From Dyadobacter bucti (GTDB lineage Bacteria > Bacteroidota > Bacteroidia > Cytophagales > Spirosomataceae), in the NCBI RefSeq assembly GCF_005869225.1, contig NZ_SWFP01000008.1, positions 248,001 through 312,000 on the forward strand: a DNA stretch of 64,000 bases, given 5' to 3'. The notes beneath the pieces are model-generated. The model ran no database searches, had not been told where the DNA came from, and worked only from the letters and a program-made list of their open reading frames with translations. Below, piece after piece: positions 1 through 8,465 of the stretch (positions within the stretch are counted from its first letter, which is position 1; each line of letters opens with the position of its first letter). The position numbers and the translations under genes were made by a program.

Positions 1-1
1 G

Positions 2-412
2 GACTGGAATATCGGTAACTTTTCTGTGACCGAAGATCTGAAATTTTATTCACGTTGGGATTACGACTGGTTCAGGGTGTCGTCCAGGATCATGGATTTC
101 TATTTTTTCAGTCGGGTCGTTTCCAATGTCGGTGACCGTACGGTTTTCAGTTATCTGATGGGGCCGCTGATGGAAGACCGTTTTATGATATTTCTTCAGG
201 AGTATCATAAAGTATATCCTTTGACTGAGAAAGAAGTACGTTTTATGAAGGAAGCCTACCGTTTCTTTATCTTGAACTATGTGATCAAATACGGTAAGTA
301 TTTCTTTCACAGATCCTATTGCACCAAATTGCAAAAGGAGGCTTACGAGCTTTATTTTCCTTCCATCGACGGTTTCGATGCAGAAAAAATCCTTAGAATA
401 TTAAAAATATAG
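2..412 (+). CDS. C-terminal part of a phosphotransferase-like protein (cut by window edge)
   Basis: The frame is open from the first bases of the window (D-W-N-I-G-N-F-S-V-T before the first possible GTG start at 26), so this is the 3' end of a longer gene, not a 128-residue protein. The visible part is rich in aromatic residues (FYSRWDYDWFR, FYFFSR, YRFFILNY) and helical, with no signal peptide or motif that settles a family. The opening DWNIGNFSVTEDL resembles the segment after the metal-binding Asp of aminoglycoside/choline-kinase-like phosphotransferases; that assignment is an inference. It ends 45 bp before the HAD hydrolase gene on the same strand and could share its transcript. Confidence 0.45.
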   Translation, partial: DWNIGNFSVTEDLKFYSRWDYDWFRVSSRIMDFYFFSRVVSNVGDRTVFSYLMGPLMEDRFMIFLQEYHKVYPLTEKEVRFMKEAYRFFILNYVIKYGKYFFHRSYCTKLQKEAYELYFPSIDGFDAEKILRILKI

Positions 413-457
413 GGACAACATCAGATATCCCTCTTTTTACTCCAAGACACCAGCCCT

Positions 458-1306
458 ATGATATTAGACAATTTTAAATCTGTTTTGTCAAGATATGAAG
501 TTATTTTCTTTGATGCTTTTGGTGTTTTAAAAACATATAATGGCCTGATTCCGGGCATTGAAAATACCTTTGCCTACCTCCGGGAGAATGGCAAAGATTT
601 TTATGTGGTCACCAATGATGCTTCCCGCAGCCCCGAGCAGCTTGCAGAATCCTATGTACGGCTGGGCATCGACGATGTTACACCCGATCGCATTATTTCA
701 TCGGGTATGCTGGCCCGCGAATACCTTGATTTGAAAGTAAGAAAAGGGATTGTTGCTTATCTCGGAACCGATAATTCCGCACATTACATCGCCACACAAG
801 ACCTGAAAACGCTATCGATCAGAGAGCTGGACCTGAATTCCGTAGCTGATGTAAACGCGTTGGTATTTCTGGACGATGAAGGTTTTGACTGGAATACAGA
901 CCTGACCAAAACGCTCAACCTGCTCAGAAAAAGGAATATTCCTGTAATTGTCGCCAATACGGACAAAACTTACCCCGCGTCCAAAAGCCGTTTATCCATA
1001 GCCGTTGGCGCCTTGGCCAAAATGGTGGAAGATACTATCGGCAGACAATTCATACGATTTGGAAAGCCGGATCCTCAGATGTTCATTTTTGCGTACCAGC
1101 ACATCAAAAATTATCCCAATGTCAGCAAACGGGATATTCTCATGGTAGGAGATACCCTCCACACCGACATTTTGGGCGGGAACAAGTTCGGGCTTGATAC
1201 TGCCCTGGTATTAACCGGTAATACCCAGGCAGAAGATGCGGAAGTCCGGATCAGAAGTACAGGTATTATCCCGACGTACATTTGTGTATCCGCAGTGGTG
1301 GAATGA
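458..1306 (+). CDS. HAD-superfamily class IIA hydrolase (TIGR01459/NagD-like)
   Basis: A 282-residue cytoplasmic phosphatase-type protein. HAD motif I is FFDAFGVL near residue 18; motif II is VVTNDAS near 50; motif IV is MVGDTLHTDILGG near 230, with an FGKPDPQMF segment before it, the typical order of class IIA HAD enzymes such as NagD and pyridoxal or nucleotide phosphatases. In motif I the position of the second Asp of DxD, the general acid/base in most HAD phosphatases, is Phe; to my knowledge the TIGR01459 subgroup commonly has Trp here (DVWGVL), so the change places the protein in that group rather than showing decay. Substrate unknown. The ATG at 458 fits directly before the conserved hydrophobic strand. 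Confidence 0.82.
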   Translation: MILDNFKSVLSRYEVIFFDAFGVLKTYNGLIPGIENTFAYLRENGKDFYVVTNDASRSPEQLAESYVRLGIDDVTPDRIISSGMLAREYLDLKVRKGIVAYLGTDNSAHYIATQDLKTLSIRELDLNSVADVNALVFLDDEGFDWNTDLTKTLNLLRKRNIPVIVANTDKTYPASKSRLSIAVGALAKMVEDTIGRQFIRFGKPDPQMFIFAYQHIKNYPNVSKRDILMVGDTLHTDILGGNKFGLDTALVLTGNTQAEDAEVRIRSTGIIPTYICVSAVVE

Positions 1307-1370
1307 TATCTAGCGGCATCCGGTTATGAAATGCGTGGCAAAGGACAAAAAATGATATGTTGAGCATTCC

Positions 1371-2363
1371 TCAGGGAAATGCGATATAGTACTCTTTTAC
1401 CCGCTGCGCCTCCTGCTCCGATTCTTTCGTTTTTCCTGTCTGCATTAAAATCCTGGCACGATTTGCGTGACAGCGAGCAGCAACATAGGAGTCGGGAAAT
1501 GAGCGGGCAGACCTAGTAAAAAGTTCGTATGCTTGCTGTAAGGAAGTTGAATCCTTTCGTTTTATCAACTTTTCGCCTTCCATAAAATCCTGCTTCCAAC
1601 GCTTGGCGATAGGAGTCATGCGTTCGGCTTCCTGGAAAACCTTGAACGCGGGGATAACCGGTACGATGGAGTTTTTAGGCTGTATTTTTTCGATTGGTTT
1701 TGAGAAAAAAACTTCGAGGGCCTCCGCATATGCACTGGCTTCTTTTTCATTGTAATCCGGCAACTTTAAACGCTGCTCTTCCTGTGCATTTGTAAAAAAC
1801 GACGCTTCTGCGAGAATCGCCGGGATACCATAAGTATTACGCAAAACCGACGCGCCCAACTCGGCAAAAACCGTAAAATCGGAAACGACGGAAACCGGTG
1901 TTTTACTTTTATACAAATGCTTCAGCAAACGGGAAGCCAATGCTTTTCCCAATGCAACACTCGCCTGATTTTCAGATCCGTTACCATGAAAATAAATAAT
2001 CGGAAAATTGACGGAAGAGTCCGCGGTAGCATTATGATGGATCGAAACAAAAAGATCGGCCTTGTTATCCAGCGCCAGTTTTGCACGCTCCGGCAATGTG
2101 ACGATTTTATCTACTGTCCGGGTCATGATCACCGTCGCACCTTTGGCTTCCAGCTTTTTTTGAAGCAGTAATCCCACCCTCAGATTAACCCACTCTTCCC
2201 GCTCGCCCGCACGTCCCACGCGGTAACTATCAGTAAGTGCAGTTCCGCCGTGACCAGGATCGATGCAGATGATTTTTCCTCTGAGAGTACTGCTATTTTC
2301 CTGACCTGAGACCACATTTTTTAACCCGAAAAACAGGCAAAGCAGAGCAATATATTTGTTCAT
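1371..2363 (-). CDS. N-acetylmuramoyl-L-alanine amidase, exported
   Basis: Zinc-dependent Amidase_3 family enzyme that cleaves the bond between MurNAc and L-Ala in peptidoglycan. The frame is open further upstream, but I place the start at 2363 because that Met begins a signal peptide (MNKYIALLCLFFGLKNVVSG). The amidase domain carries zinc ligands in IDPGHGG, a VNLRVGLLLQKKLEAKG helix containing no Glu at the usual second-ligand place but with EEWVN just before it, SIHHNA, and the catalytic Glu in ILAEASFFTN. The last 110 residues (roughly 220-330) form a separate helical, TPR-like tail (LFTRSARSFPDSYVAARCHA) that may mediate protein contact. Divergent from yifB, separated by about 150 bp. 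Confidence 0.88.
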   Translation of the reverse strand: MNKYIALLCLFFGLKNVVSGQENSSTLRGKIICIDPGHGGTALTDSYRVGRAGEREEWVNLRVGLLLQKKLEAKGATVIMTRTVDKIVTLPERAKLALDNKADLFVSIHHNATADSSVNFPIIYFHGNGSENQASVALGKALASRLLKHLYKSKTPVSVVSDFTVFAELGASVLRNTYGIPAILAEASFFTNAQEEQRLKLPDYNEKEASAYAEALEVFFSKPIEKIQPKNSIVPVIPAFKVFQEAERMTPIAKRWKQDFMEGEKLIKRKDSTSLQQAYELFTRSARSFPDSYVAARCHANRARILMQTGKTKESEQEAQRVKEYYIAFP

Positions 2364-2435
2364 GAGACAGATATCGACATTTTTCAATAAAATAGGGATG
2401 TTTTGGCTGATTGACAAGCAATCTTCAATTAATGA

Positions 2436-2464
2436 TTTGTTTCTCCGATTTCCTGCTATTTTTG
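2436..2464 (+). promoter_or_regulatory. Promoter of yifB (Bacteroidota type)
   Basis: TTTG at 2436-2439, then 17 bp, then TATTTTTG at 2457-2464, followed by C. This matches the -33 TTTG / -7 TAnnTTTG consensus of the Bacteroidota major sigma factor. The element lies 53 bp before the yifB start codon and inside the untranslated region of the divergent amidase gene. Confidence 0.55.
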
Positions 2465-2516
2465 CCGAAATGCTTGAATTGAAATCCCTCATTAACCATA
2501 AAATTTATACACACAC

Positions 2517-4058
2517 ATGTTAGCAAAAACCTTCGGCAGCACCGTCTCCGGTGTGGACGCCACAATGATCACCATTGAAGTAAATGTAGCCCAGGGAATA
2601 GGGTTTTTCATGGTCGGTCTGGCCGATAGTGCAGTAAAAGAGAGTCAGCAGCGCGTAGAGGCTTCTCTGAAATACTTCGATTACAAAATGCCCCGCCAAA
2701 AACTGGTCGTGAACCTGGCTCCTGCGGATATACGTAAGGAGGGCTCTGCCTATGATCTGCCTATTGCACTGTGTATCCTGCAGTCTTCCGAGCAGCTCAT
2801 TTGTGAACGAAACCTTGAAGACTATGTGATTATGGGCGAGTTGTCGCTTGATGGCATTTTAAGACCTATTAAAGGCGTTCTCCCTATCGCGATCGAAGCA
2901 AGAAAACAAGGTCTGAAAGGATTTATACTACCTGCGGAAAACGCCCACGAGGCTGCTATTGTGAACAACATCGATGTCATTCCTGTAGAAACGCTTACAG
3001 ATGCCATTGCTTTTTTTGAAGGAAAGTCGGATATACAGCCGCTGGTTGTTGACACGCGGGATTTGTTTTTTACTTCTCAGAATGAATATGATGCTGACTT
3101 TGAACACGTACAGGGTCAGGAAAATATCAAGAGAGCACTGGAAATCACCGCAGCCGGCGGGCATAATGCCATCATGATCGGACCACCGGGTGCCGGAAAA
3201 ACCATGCTTGCAAAACGTATCCCAAGCATTCTTCCCCCGCTGAGCCTGCCCGAAGCATTGGAAACCACAAAAATTCATTCAGTAGCCGGTAAACTCGGGA
3301 AACGCGCCACGCTGGTTTCAAGACGTCCTTTTCGCGCGCCGCACCATTCGATCAGTGATGTGGCATTGGTAGGTGGCGGTGGTTTTCCTCAGCCCGGGGA
3401 AATCTCTCTGGCACACAATGGCGTACTGTTTCTGGACGAGCTTCCTGAATTTAAAAGAACAGTTCTGGAAGTAATGCGGCAGCCGCTGGAAGAACGTAAA
3501 GTCACTATTTCGAGGGCAAAAATGACGGTTGAATTCCCATCGAATTTTATGCTGATCGCCAGTATGAACCCTTGTCCGTGCGGCTATTACAACCATCCCG
3601 ATAAAGAATGTGTTTGCGGGCCCGGTGTTGTGCAGAAATATCTGAATAAGATCAGCGGCCCTTTGCTCGACCGCATTGACCTGCACGTAGAAGTAACCCC
3701 TGTTTCCTTTGACCAGATCGCTTCTACCCGGAAATCCGAAAGCAGCGAAAGTATCCGTAACCGCGTGATCAAGGCCCGGGAACGGCAAACAGAAAGGTTT
3801 AAGGACAAAAAGGAAATTTACTCCAATGCCATGATGCCGCCAGAAATGGTAAAGGAAATATGCATTATCAGCGATCCCGGTAAGGCTCTTTTACGGACGG
3901 CGATGGAAAGGCTGGGTTTGTCGGCCAGGGCTTACGACCGCATCCTGAAAGTATCGCGGACCATAGCAGATCTCGCAGGAAGTGATGATATCAAGGTTGA
4001 GCACCTCGCAGAGGCGATTCAATACCGCAGCCTGGACCGGGAAAATTGGGCTGGGTAA
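2517..4058 (+). CDS. YifB/ComM family Mg-chelatase-like AAA+ ATPase
   Basis: A 513-residue cytoplasmic ATPase. Residues about 1-180 form the ChlI/Lon-like N-terminal domain (GLADSAVKESQQRV, NLAPADIRKEGSAYDLPIAL). The AAA core follows with Walker A GPPGAGKT at 222-229, Walker B GVLFLDELPEF, a Mg-chelatase loop (RAPHHSISDVALVGGG), and a Cys-containing PCPCGYY...CVCGP segment. The C-terminal Mg_chelatase_C helical domain has LSARAYDRILKVSRTIADL. In gamma-proteobacteria the homologue ComM is a branch-migration helicase in natural transformation; the role here is an inference from that. Length and domains are complete. Its stop codon overlaps the ATG of the next gene (TAATG). Confidence 0.93.
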   Translation: MLAKTFGSTVSGVDATMITIEVNVAQGIGFFMVGLADSAVKESQQRVEASLKYFDYKMPRQKLVVNLAPADIRKEGSAYDLPIALCILQSSEQLICERNLEDYVIMGELSLDGILRPIKGVLPIAIEARKQGLKGFILPAENAHEAAIVNNIDVIPVETLTDAIAFFEGKSDIQPLVVDTRDLFFTSQNEYDADFEHVQGQENIKRALEITAAGGHNAIMIGPPGAGKTMLAKRIPSILPPLSLPEALETTKIHSVAGKLGKRATLVSRRPFRAPHHSISDVALVGGGGFPQPGEISLAHNGVLFLDELPEFKRTVLEVMRQPLEERKVTISRAKMTVEFPSNFMLIASMNPCPCGYYNHPDKECVCGPGVVQKYLNKISGPLLDRIDLHVEVTPVSFDQIASTRKSESSESIRNRVIKARERQTERFKDKKEIYSNAMMPPEMVKEICIISDPGKALLRTAMERLGLSARAYDRILKVSRTIADLAGSDDIKVEHLAEAIQYRSLDRENWAG

Positions 4059-4615
4059 TGGAAAGATTTGCATTTTATAACGACGTCACCGAACAGGAAA
4101 AAGTAGAGTTTATCAATGGCGAAATCATTGTTCATTCTCCTGTTACCAAAAGGCATAATGCGGCGAGCGGGTTGTTGTACAGGCTCCTAAGCATATATTG
4201 CGGGAAAAACGATCTGGGTTTTGTGGGAATTGAAAAGATCATGATCACGTTGACCCGCAATGATTACGAACCAGATATCTGTTTTTTCAAAAAAGAAATA
4301 TCCGCAAATTTCACCGAGGACCAAACATTATTTCCCGCCCCGAATCTTGTAATAGAAATACTTTCTGAATCGACAGAATCAAGAGACAGAGGCGTGAAAT
4401 TCAAAGATTATCAGGCACATAAGATTGAAGAGTATTGGATTATTGACTCTGAAAACCAGACTTTGGAACAGTACCACCTTAGAGGCAATGAATATGACCT
4501 TGTATTGAAATCTTCACAGGGCCCAGTCACTAGCTTTGCAATCGATGGTCTTCGGATTCCTATTTCAGCCATTTTCGACGGAACTGAGAATTTGAAGACT
4601 GTTGCTGGTTTATAG
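4058..4615 (+). CDS. Uma2 family (DUF820) endonuclease-like protein
   Basis: PD-(D/E)XK-fold protein of the Uma2 family, abundant in cyanobacteria and Bacteroidota; biochemical function mostly unknown. Core residues are visible: E-P-D-I-C near residue 71, NLVIEILSEST near 95, RGVKFKDYQ near 108 and EYWIIDSE near 128, the usual E/D...E...K arrangement. I start at the ATG at 4058, which overlaps the yifB stop (TAATG), rather than a TTG 12 bp earlier; this suggests translational coupling with yifB. Uma2 genes are often mobile or multicopy, so the link with yifB may be incidental. Confidence 0.8.
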   Translation: MERFAFYNDVTEQEKVEFINGEIIVHSPVTKRHNAASGLLYRLLSIYCGKNDLGFVGIEKIMITLTRNDYEPDICFFKKEISANFTEDQTLFPAPNLVIEILSESTESRDRGVKFKDYQAHKIEEYWIIDSENQTLEQYHLRGNEYDLVLKSSQGPVTSFAIDGLRIPISAIFDGTENLKTVAGL

Positions 4616-4620
4616 AATTC

Positions 4621-5433
4621 CTACAACTCCTCAATACTGACCCCTCCTAACTCCTGAAACAGCGTTTGCCAGTAATGGGTAACGTGCGGGTTGTTTTCTT
4701 TGACGGATGCTGTCGGTTCGAAAGGGGAAACAATGGTCACCTGCGGAGAACCGATTGTATATTTTGCAAGCTGTTTGATGTCTTCTTTGGCAGCTGCCTC
4801 GGCCTGGTTATCGTCTACCGGTGGTTTGATATGAAAATCACGGCGACCGGACCCCTTTACGCTTTCAACCATGTCGCTGAAATAATACACCTTTACTTCC
4901 GATCCGTCTTCGCCCGCTTTGGCGATGACCGGCAGGCTCGCCCAAATATCCGTCGACTGGTTGGAAGCGCCTGTGTTCTGCTGGTTCATTTTGGTCAGCA
5001 ATTGTTTCAGGTAAATGCCTTTTTCGCGTTGCAGAGCCAATTGAAAAGCGGTTTCAATTCCTTCGCGGTCAGTTGCATTGGCACCTTCGAGGTTATCTTT
5101 TTCACTGCGAACGGTCAGGGATAAGGCGCGGGCCTTGGAGGTATTTTCATGGATAAAATATACTTCCAGCTTGTCGCCTTTGTTTTTCATATTGTTTTCC
5201 ACAATATCCGTCAGCGCCTGGCGGTACTTTTCATTCACGTAACCTTTGTTCACATTCACGCTTTGCGTTTTATCCAAAAAAACCAATGTGTGAACTGTTA
5301 CTGGCGGGGCGGTGGCGGCAGTTTCCTTTTCGCCTCCGCAGGAAGCCAACAGCATGAAAAATCCGAAAAAAAGGATGTACTTCCAGTGAAGCAAATATGT
5401 CTTGAAAATAGGGTGGGTTACCGTGCGATCCAT
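4621..5433 (-). CDS. Lipoprotein with von Willebrand A-like fold, function unknown
   Basis: A 270-residue protein not firmly recognised. A short basic N-terminus, one hydrophobic stretch (YILFFGFFMLLASC) and a lipobox LASC show an outer- or periplasmic-membrane lipoprotein. The mature part begins with LVFLDKTQSV, in the place of the DxSxS metal site of vWA domains (here D-x-T-x-S), and contains an ADP/vWA-like alternation: YFIHENTSKARAL, then KVYYFSDMVES. These fit a degenerate vWA domain, by inference. ATG at 5433 chosen over a TTG at 5442. It is convergent with the Uma2 gene (5 bp apart) and downstream of fabI beyond a terminator. Confidence 0.6.
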   Translation of the reverse strand: MDRTVTHPIFKTYLLHWKYILFFGFFMLLASCGGEKETAATAPPVTVHTLVFLDKTQSVNVNKGYVNEKYRQALTDIVENNMKNKGDKLEVYFIHENTSKARALSLTVRSEKDNLEGANATDREGIETAFQLALQREKGIYLKQLLTKMNQQNTGASNQSTDIWASLPVIAKAGEDGSEVKVYYFSDMVESVKGSGRRDFHIKPPVDDNQAEAAAKEDIKQLAKYTIGSPQVTIVSPFEPTASVKENNPHVTHYWQTLFQELGGVSIEEL

Positions 5434-5514
5434 GTTGTTCAATTATTTAGCGAAACTAATTAGTTCACAAATATCATACAACGCGAAACGGCTGACGAGT
5501 TGATTTATTTTACC

Positions 5515-5557
5515 AAAAAAACAGAAACCCCTCGGAACCTAGCTCCAAAGGGTTTTT
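5515..5557 (-). terminator. Rho-independent terminator of fabI
   Basis: Stem AAACCC/GGGTTT (5525-5530 with 5550-5555), internal loop, inner GGA/TCC pairing, followed on the minus strand by seven T (5515-5521). It lies 20-60 bp downstream of the fabI stop. Confidence 0.7.
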
Positions 5558-5576
5558 ATAACTATCATCTAAACTC

Positions 5577-6398
5577 TTATTTGTGCTGATTCTGTATCAT
5601 TTCAACCAGTTCTTCGGATATGCCTGTTGACGAATATCCTCCGTCGTGGTAAAGGTTTTGCATGGTTACGAAACGCGTCAGATCCGAGAACAAAGTAATT
5701 GCGTAATTGGCACAATCGTCGGCAGTAGCGTTTCCAAGCGGGCTCATTTTTTCTGCAAAGTCGTAGAAAGCGTCGAAACCTTCGATTCCGGAACCTGCTT
5801 TTGTTTTGGTAGGGGACTGAGAAATGGTGTTTACACGCACATTTTTCGCTTTTCCGTAACGGTAACCATAGCTGCGGGCGATACTTTCGAGCACGGCTTT
5901 GGCTTCGGCCATATCACTGTAAAAAGAATAGGTACGTTGTGCGGCGATGTATGACAATGCCACAACCGAGCCCCATTCATTGATTGCATCCAGCTTTTCT
6001 GCTACCTGCAGGAATTTATGCAGGGACAATCCCGAAATATCTATCCCTTTCTGAAACCATTCGTAATTCAGGTCGCCATAGGATTTGCCCTTACGCACAT
6101 TGACCGACATACCGATCGAATGCAATACGAAGTCTATTTTGCCCCCCAGAATCTCTACGGACTGTGTAAAAAGATTTTCTATATCTTCAACTGACGTAGC
6201 ATCAGCAGGGATAATCTGTGCATCACATTGCTTCGCCAGATCATTGATTGCGCCCATCCGCATTGCGATCGGAGCATTGGTCAATGTAAATGTGGCCCCT
6301 TCTTCCTTTGCTTTTAATGCCACTTTCCACGCGATCGAGTTTTCGTCGAGTGCACCTGATATAATTCCTCTTTTTCCTTTTAATAAACCGTAAGCCAT
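5577..6398 (-). CDS. fabI: Enoyl-[acyl-carrier-protein] reductase (NADH)
   Basis: Last reductive step of each cycle of type II fatty acid elongation, in the cytoplasm. A 273-residue short-chain dehydrogenase-like protein of the FabI type: nucleotide-binding GALDENSIA at 15-23, LHSIGM near 92-97, and the catalytic pair Y160/K167 with the FabI spacing Tyr-x6-Lys (SFYSDMAEAK). RVNTISQSPTKTKAGSGI is the flexible substrate loop region; a triclosan-target type enzyme. Full length. A TACTTTGCC element about 50 bp before the ATG (minus strand, near 6446-6453) resembles a -7 box. Confidence 0.93.
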   Translation of the reverse strand: MAYGLLKGKRGIISGALDENSIAWKVALKAKEEGATFTLTNAPIAMRMGAINDLAKQCDAQIIPADATSVEDIENLFTQSVEILGGKIDFVLHSIGMSVNVRKGKSYGDLNYEWFQKGIDISGLSLHKFLQVAEKLDAINEWGSVVALSYIAAQRTYSFYSDMAEAKAVLESIARSYGYRYGKAKNVRVNTISQSPTKTKAGSGIEGFDAFYDFAEKMSPLGNATADDCANYAITLFSDLTRFVTMQNLYHDGGYSSTGISEELVEMIQNQHK

Positions 6399-6514
6399 GG
6401 TTCCTTTTATTATTGATTAATTAGGATAAATGTCCGTTTAGGGCGGCAAAGTAAAGCAATTTTGATGGGTTTAACCAGATTCTTTATGTTACTGGTCTTT
6501 TCCCGGGTACCATT

Positions 6515-7534
6515 TCAAGGCTGCAAAATGTTTTTTTCTACTGGTTTAAGACCAAGCTTTTGCTGAAAAAACTCATCCGTCGCCTCATACACGCCCTTCA
6601 CATCTTTCGACCGTAATCTGGAACTGATCACATGATCGCCGGATTCAGGAAATGCCTTAAGTACTTTCAAATTTTCGGGCGTACCGAGTTCAGGAAACAT
6701 ATTCTGAATAGCCTTCACAGAAACCACCTCATCCTGCTCTTTTTCATTTTTATAATAATACCCTACGAACGCCGGCATTTTGATTTTTTCAAAAACCTCC
6801 GGTCTGGATATCGCATCGATCATTTGCTGCAAGGTGATCAGGCCATTGGTATGATAACGTTGTAACCAGAACTTGGCACGTTCAGCGTCTTCGTCGGTTG
6901 GCTCACGATACTCTCCCATGACGGAATGCAGGATTTGCTTACCCCAGGGACCGGTGATCAGTTTCATGGAAGAGTTAGCCACCGCCATGCATGGCGAGTA
7001 AAGTACCAGACCTTTTATCTCAGGATGCGTGGATGCCAGATAAACCGACAACAGGCCGCCGGCCGATGTCCCGATCACAATTACACTGTCCCCGATAGCC
7101 TCGCCGATAGCCAGCGCCTGCTTGGCCCCGGCCAGAAAGTTTTCCGGTGTGAGATCCTCAAATGCTTCGGGATCACTGATACCGGCGTCATGCATACGCG
7201 CAAGGTATAAATTGGCTCCATATCTTTTTGCGAGATCCTTGTGTACAGGATCACCCTCGGCCCAGCTTGCGCCGAAACCATGTATGTAAACAATACTGTA
7301 AGGTGTCTTTTCTTTTTTAGAAGAATCTGCCCAAATAATTCTTGCCTGATTGTCAGGCTTTAAGAACGGAGTCGCTTTTTCTGTTTGGTTAATCTCTTCG
7401 TCGAGCTGTACAAGGTCGGCATTCACATTTGGCAGGGCTGGGGTGAGTTCCGCTTTGGAAACCCGCGGACCAGCGAGGTAGATAATGCCGAGAATCGCGA
7501 TGACAGCGACGATCCATAAGAACATCTTTAACAT
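6515..7534 (-). CDS. Membrane-anchored alpha/beta hydrolase
   Basis: A 339-residue protein with an N-terminal membrane anchor or signal (MLKMFLWIVAVIAILGIIYLAG) and a serine-hydrolase fold. YIHGFGASWAEG is the oxyanion-hole strand, GTSAGG carries the nucleophilic Ser (near residue 160), and PESGDHVISS near 305 is the likely catalytic His. Esterase or lipase activity is inferred; the substrate is unknown. Transcribed toward fabI but about 115 bp upstream of it, so probably separate. Confidence 0.8.
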   Translation of the reverse strand: MLKMFLWIVAVIAILGIIYLAGPRVSKAELTPALPNVNADLVQLDEEINQTEKATPFLKPDNQARIIWADSSKKEKTPYSIVYIHGFGASWAEGDPVHKDLAKRYGANLYLARMHDAGISDPEAFEDLTPENFLAGAKQALAIGEAIGDSVIVIGTSAGGLLSVYLASTHPEIKGLVLYSPCMAVANSSMKLITGPWGKQILHSVMGEYREPTDEDAERAKFWLQRYHTNGLITLQQMIDAISRPEVFEKIKMPAFVGYYYKNEKEQDEVVSVKAIQNMFPELGTPENLKVLKAFPESGDHVISSRLRSKDVKGVYEATDEFFQQKLGLKPVEKNILQP

Positions 7535-7642
7535 TTTTTATGAATTAAGAAGGTTTCACACACTGGAAAGATCGTTAGTTTTAGGCAAATAATGAATATG
7601 CAGGTTTAGTATCTTGCAAACATAATTTTTAATATTTTACTA

Positions 7643-8329
7643 ATGCCTAATCTTTTACTCGTTGAAGACGATACCAACCTGGGATCTCTGCTTCAGGAAT
7701 ATCTGATCGATAAAGGCTTTCCGACCGACCTGGCTACCGATGGCCAGAAGGGCTGGCAATCGTTTGTCGACAAAGCGTACGACCTGTGTATTTTTGATGT
7801 GATGATGCCAAAAAAGGATGGGTTTTCTCTGGCAAAAGAAGTGAGGATGAGCGGGCGGGATGTGCCTATTATATTTCTGACCGCAAAATCCATGAAGGAA
7901 GATACCATGCAGGGCTTCCGGGTGGGCGCGGATGACTATGTCACCAAACCATTTGACAGAGAAGAGCTTTTGCTTCGCATCGAGGCGATCCTCCGTCGCT
8001 ATAAAAAACAACCCGATAACCGGGAGGAAGCTACCGTTTTCCAGATCGGCCAGTATAGCTTTGATTACAGCCACCAGCAATTGACGGCCAACGACAAATC
8101 TGCAAGACTTACCAGCAAGGAGTCCGAGCTGCTCAAACTTTTCTGCCAGAACCTCAACCAGCCCATCAGCCGTAGCTTTGCCCTTAAAACTATCTGGGGC
8201 GACGATTCCTATTTCAACGCAAGAAGTATGGATGTCTATATTACCAAACTGAGGAAATACCTCCGGGAAGACCCTACCATCCAGATCATGAATTTGCATG
8301 GAGAGGGTTTTAAATTGATGGTGGGGTGA
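7643..8329 (+). CDS. OmpR/PhoB-family response regulator (orphan)
   Basis: A 228-residue DNA-binding response regulator: receiver domain with acidic pocket E8/D9/D10, phospho-acceptor D52 (CIFDVMMPKKDG), conserved T/K (FLTAKS, VTKPFD), then a winged-helix Trans_reg_C domain with RLTSKESELLKLFCQN and DVYITKLRKYLREDP. No histidine kinase lies next to it in this window, so the partner kinase is unknown. TAGTATCTTGC about 30 bp upstream resembles a -7 box. Similar Bacteroidota regulators respond to envelope or metabolic signals; nothing here narrows that. Confidence 0.9.
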   Translation: MPNLLLVEDDTNLGSLLQEYLIDKGFPTDLATDGQKGWQSFVDKAYDLCIFDVMMPKKDGFSLAKEVRMSGRDVPIIFLTAKSMKEDTMQGFRVGADDYVTKPFDREELLLRIEAILRRYKKQPDNREEATVFQIGQYSFDYSHQQLTANDKSARLTSKESELLKLFCQNLNQPISRSFALKTIWGDDSYFNARSMDVYITKLRKYLREDPTIQIMNLHGEGFKLMVG

Positions 8330-8430
8330 ACCAGGATGAAAGGGAGGATGGAAAAAGGAGGACGCAAAGAACTCTTGGTTTGGTGGATTGGTTAATTAAA
8401 AAGTATTAGAAATTAATTACCAAATTAAAA

Positions 8431-8462
8431 GCCGACAGCCAAAAGCTGATCGCCGAAAGCCC
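8431..8462 (+). repeat. Heptad array (GCCGAAA-like) before hemB
   Basis: Four in-phase 7-mers: GCCGACA, GCCAAAA, GCTGATC, GCCGAAA, ending in GCCC three bases before the hemB ATG. The same family of arrays abuts the start codons of leuD and the IPMS paralogue. Confidence 0.65.
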
Positions 8463-8465
8463 ATC

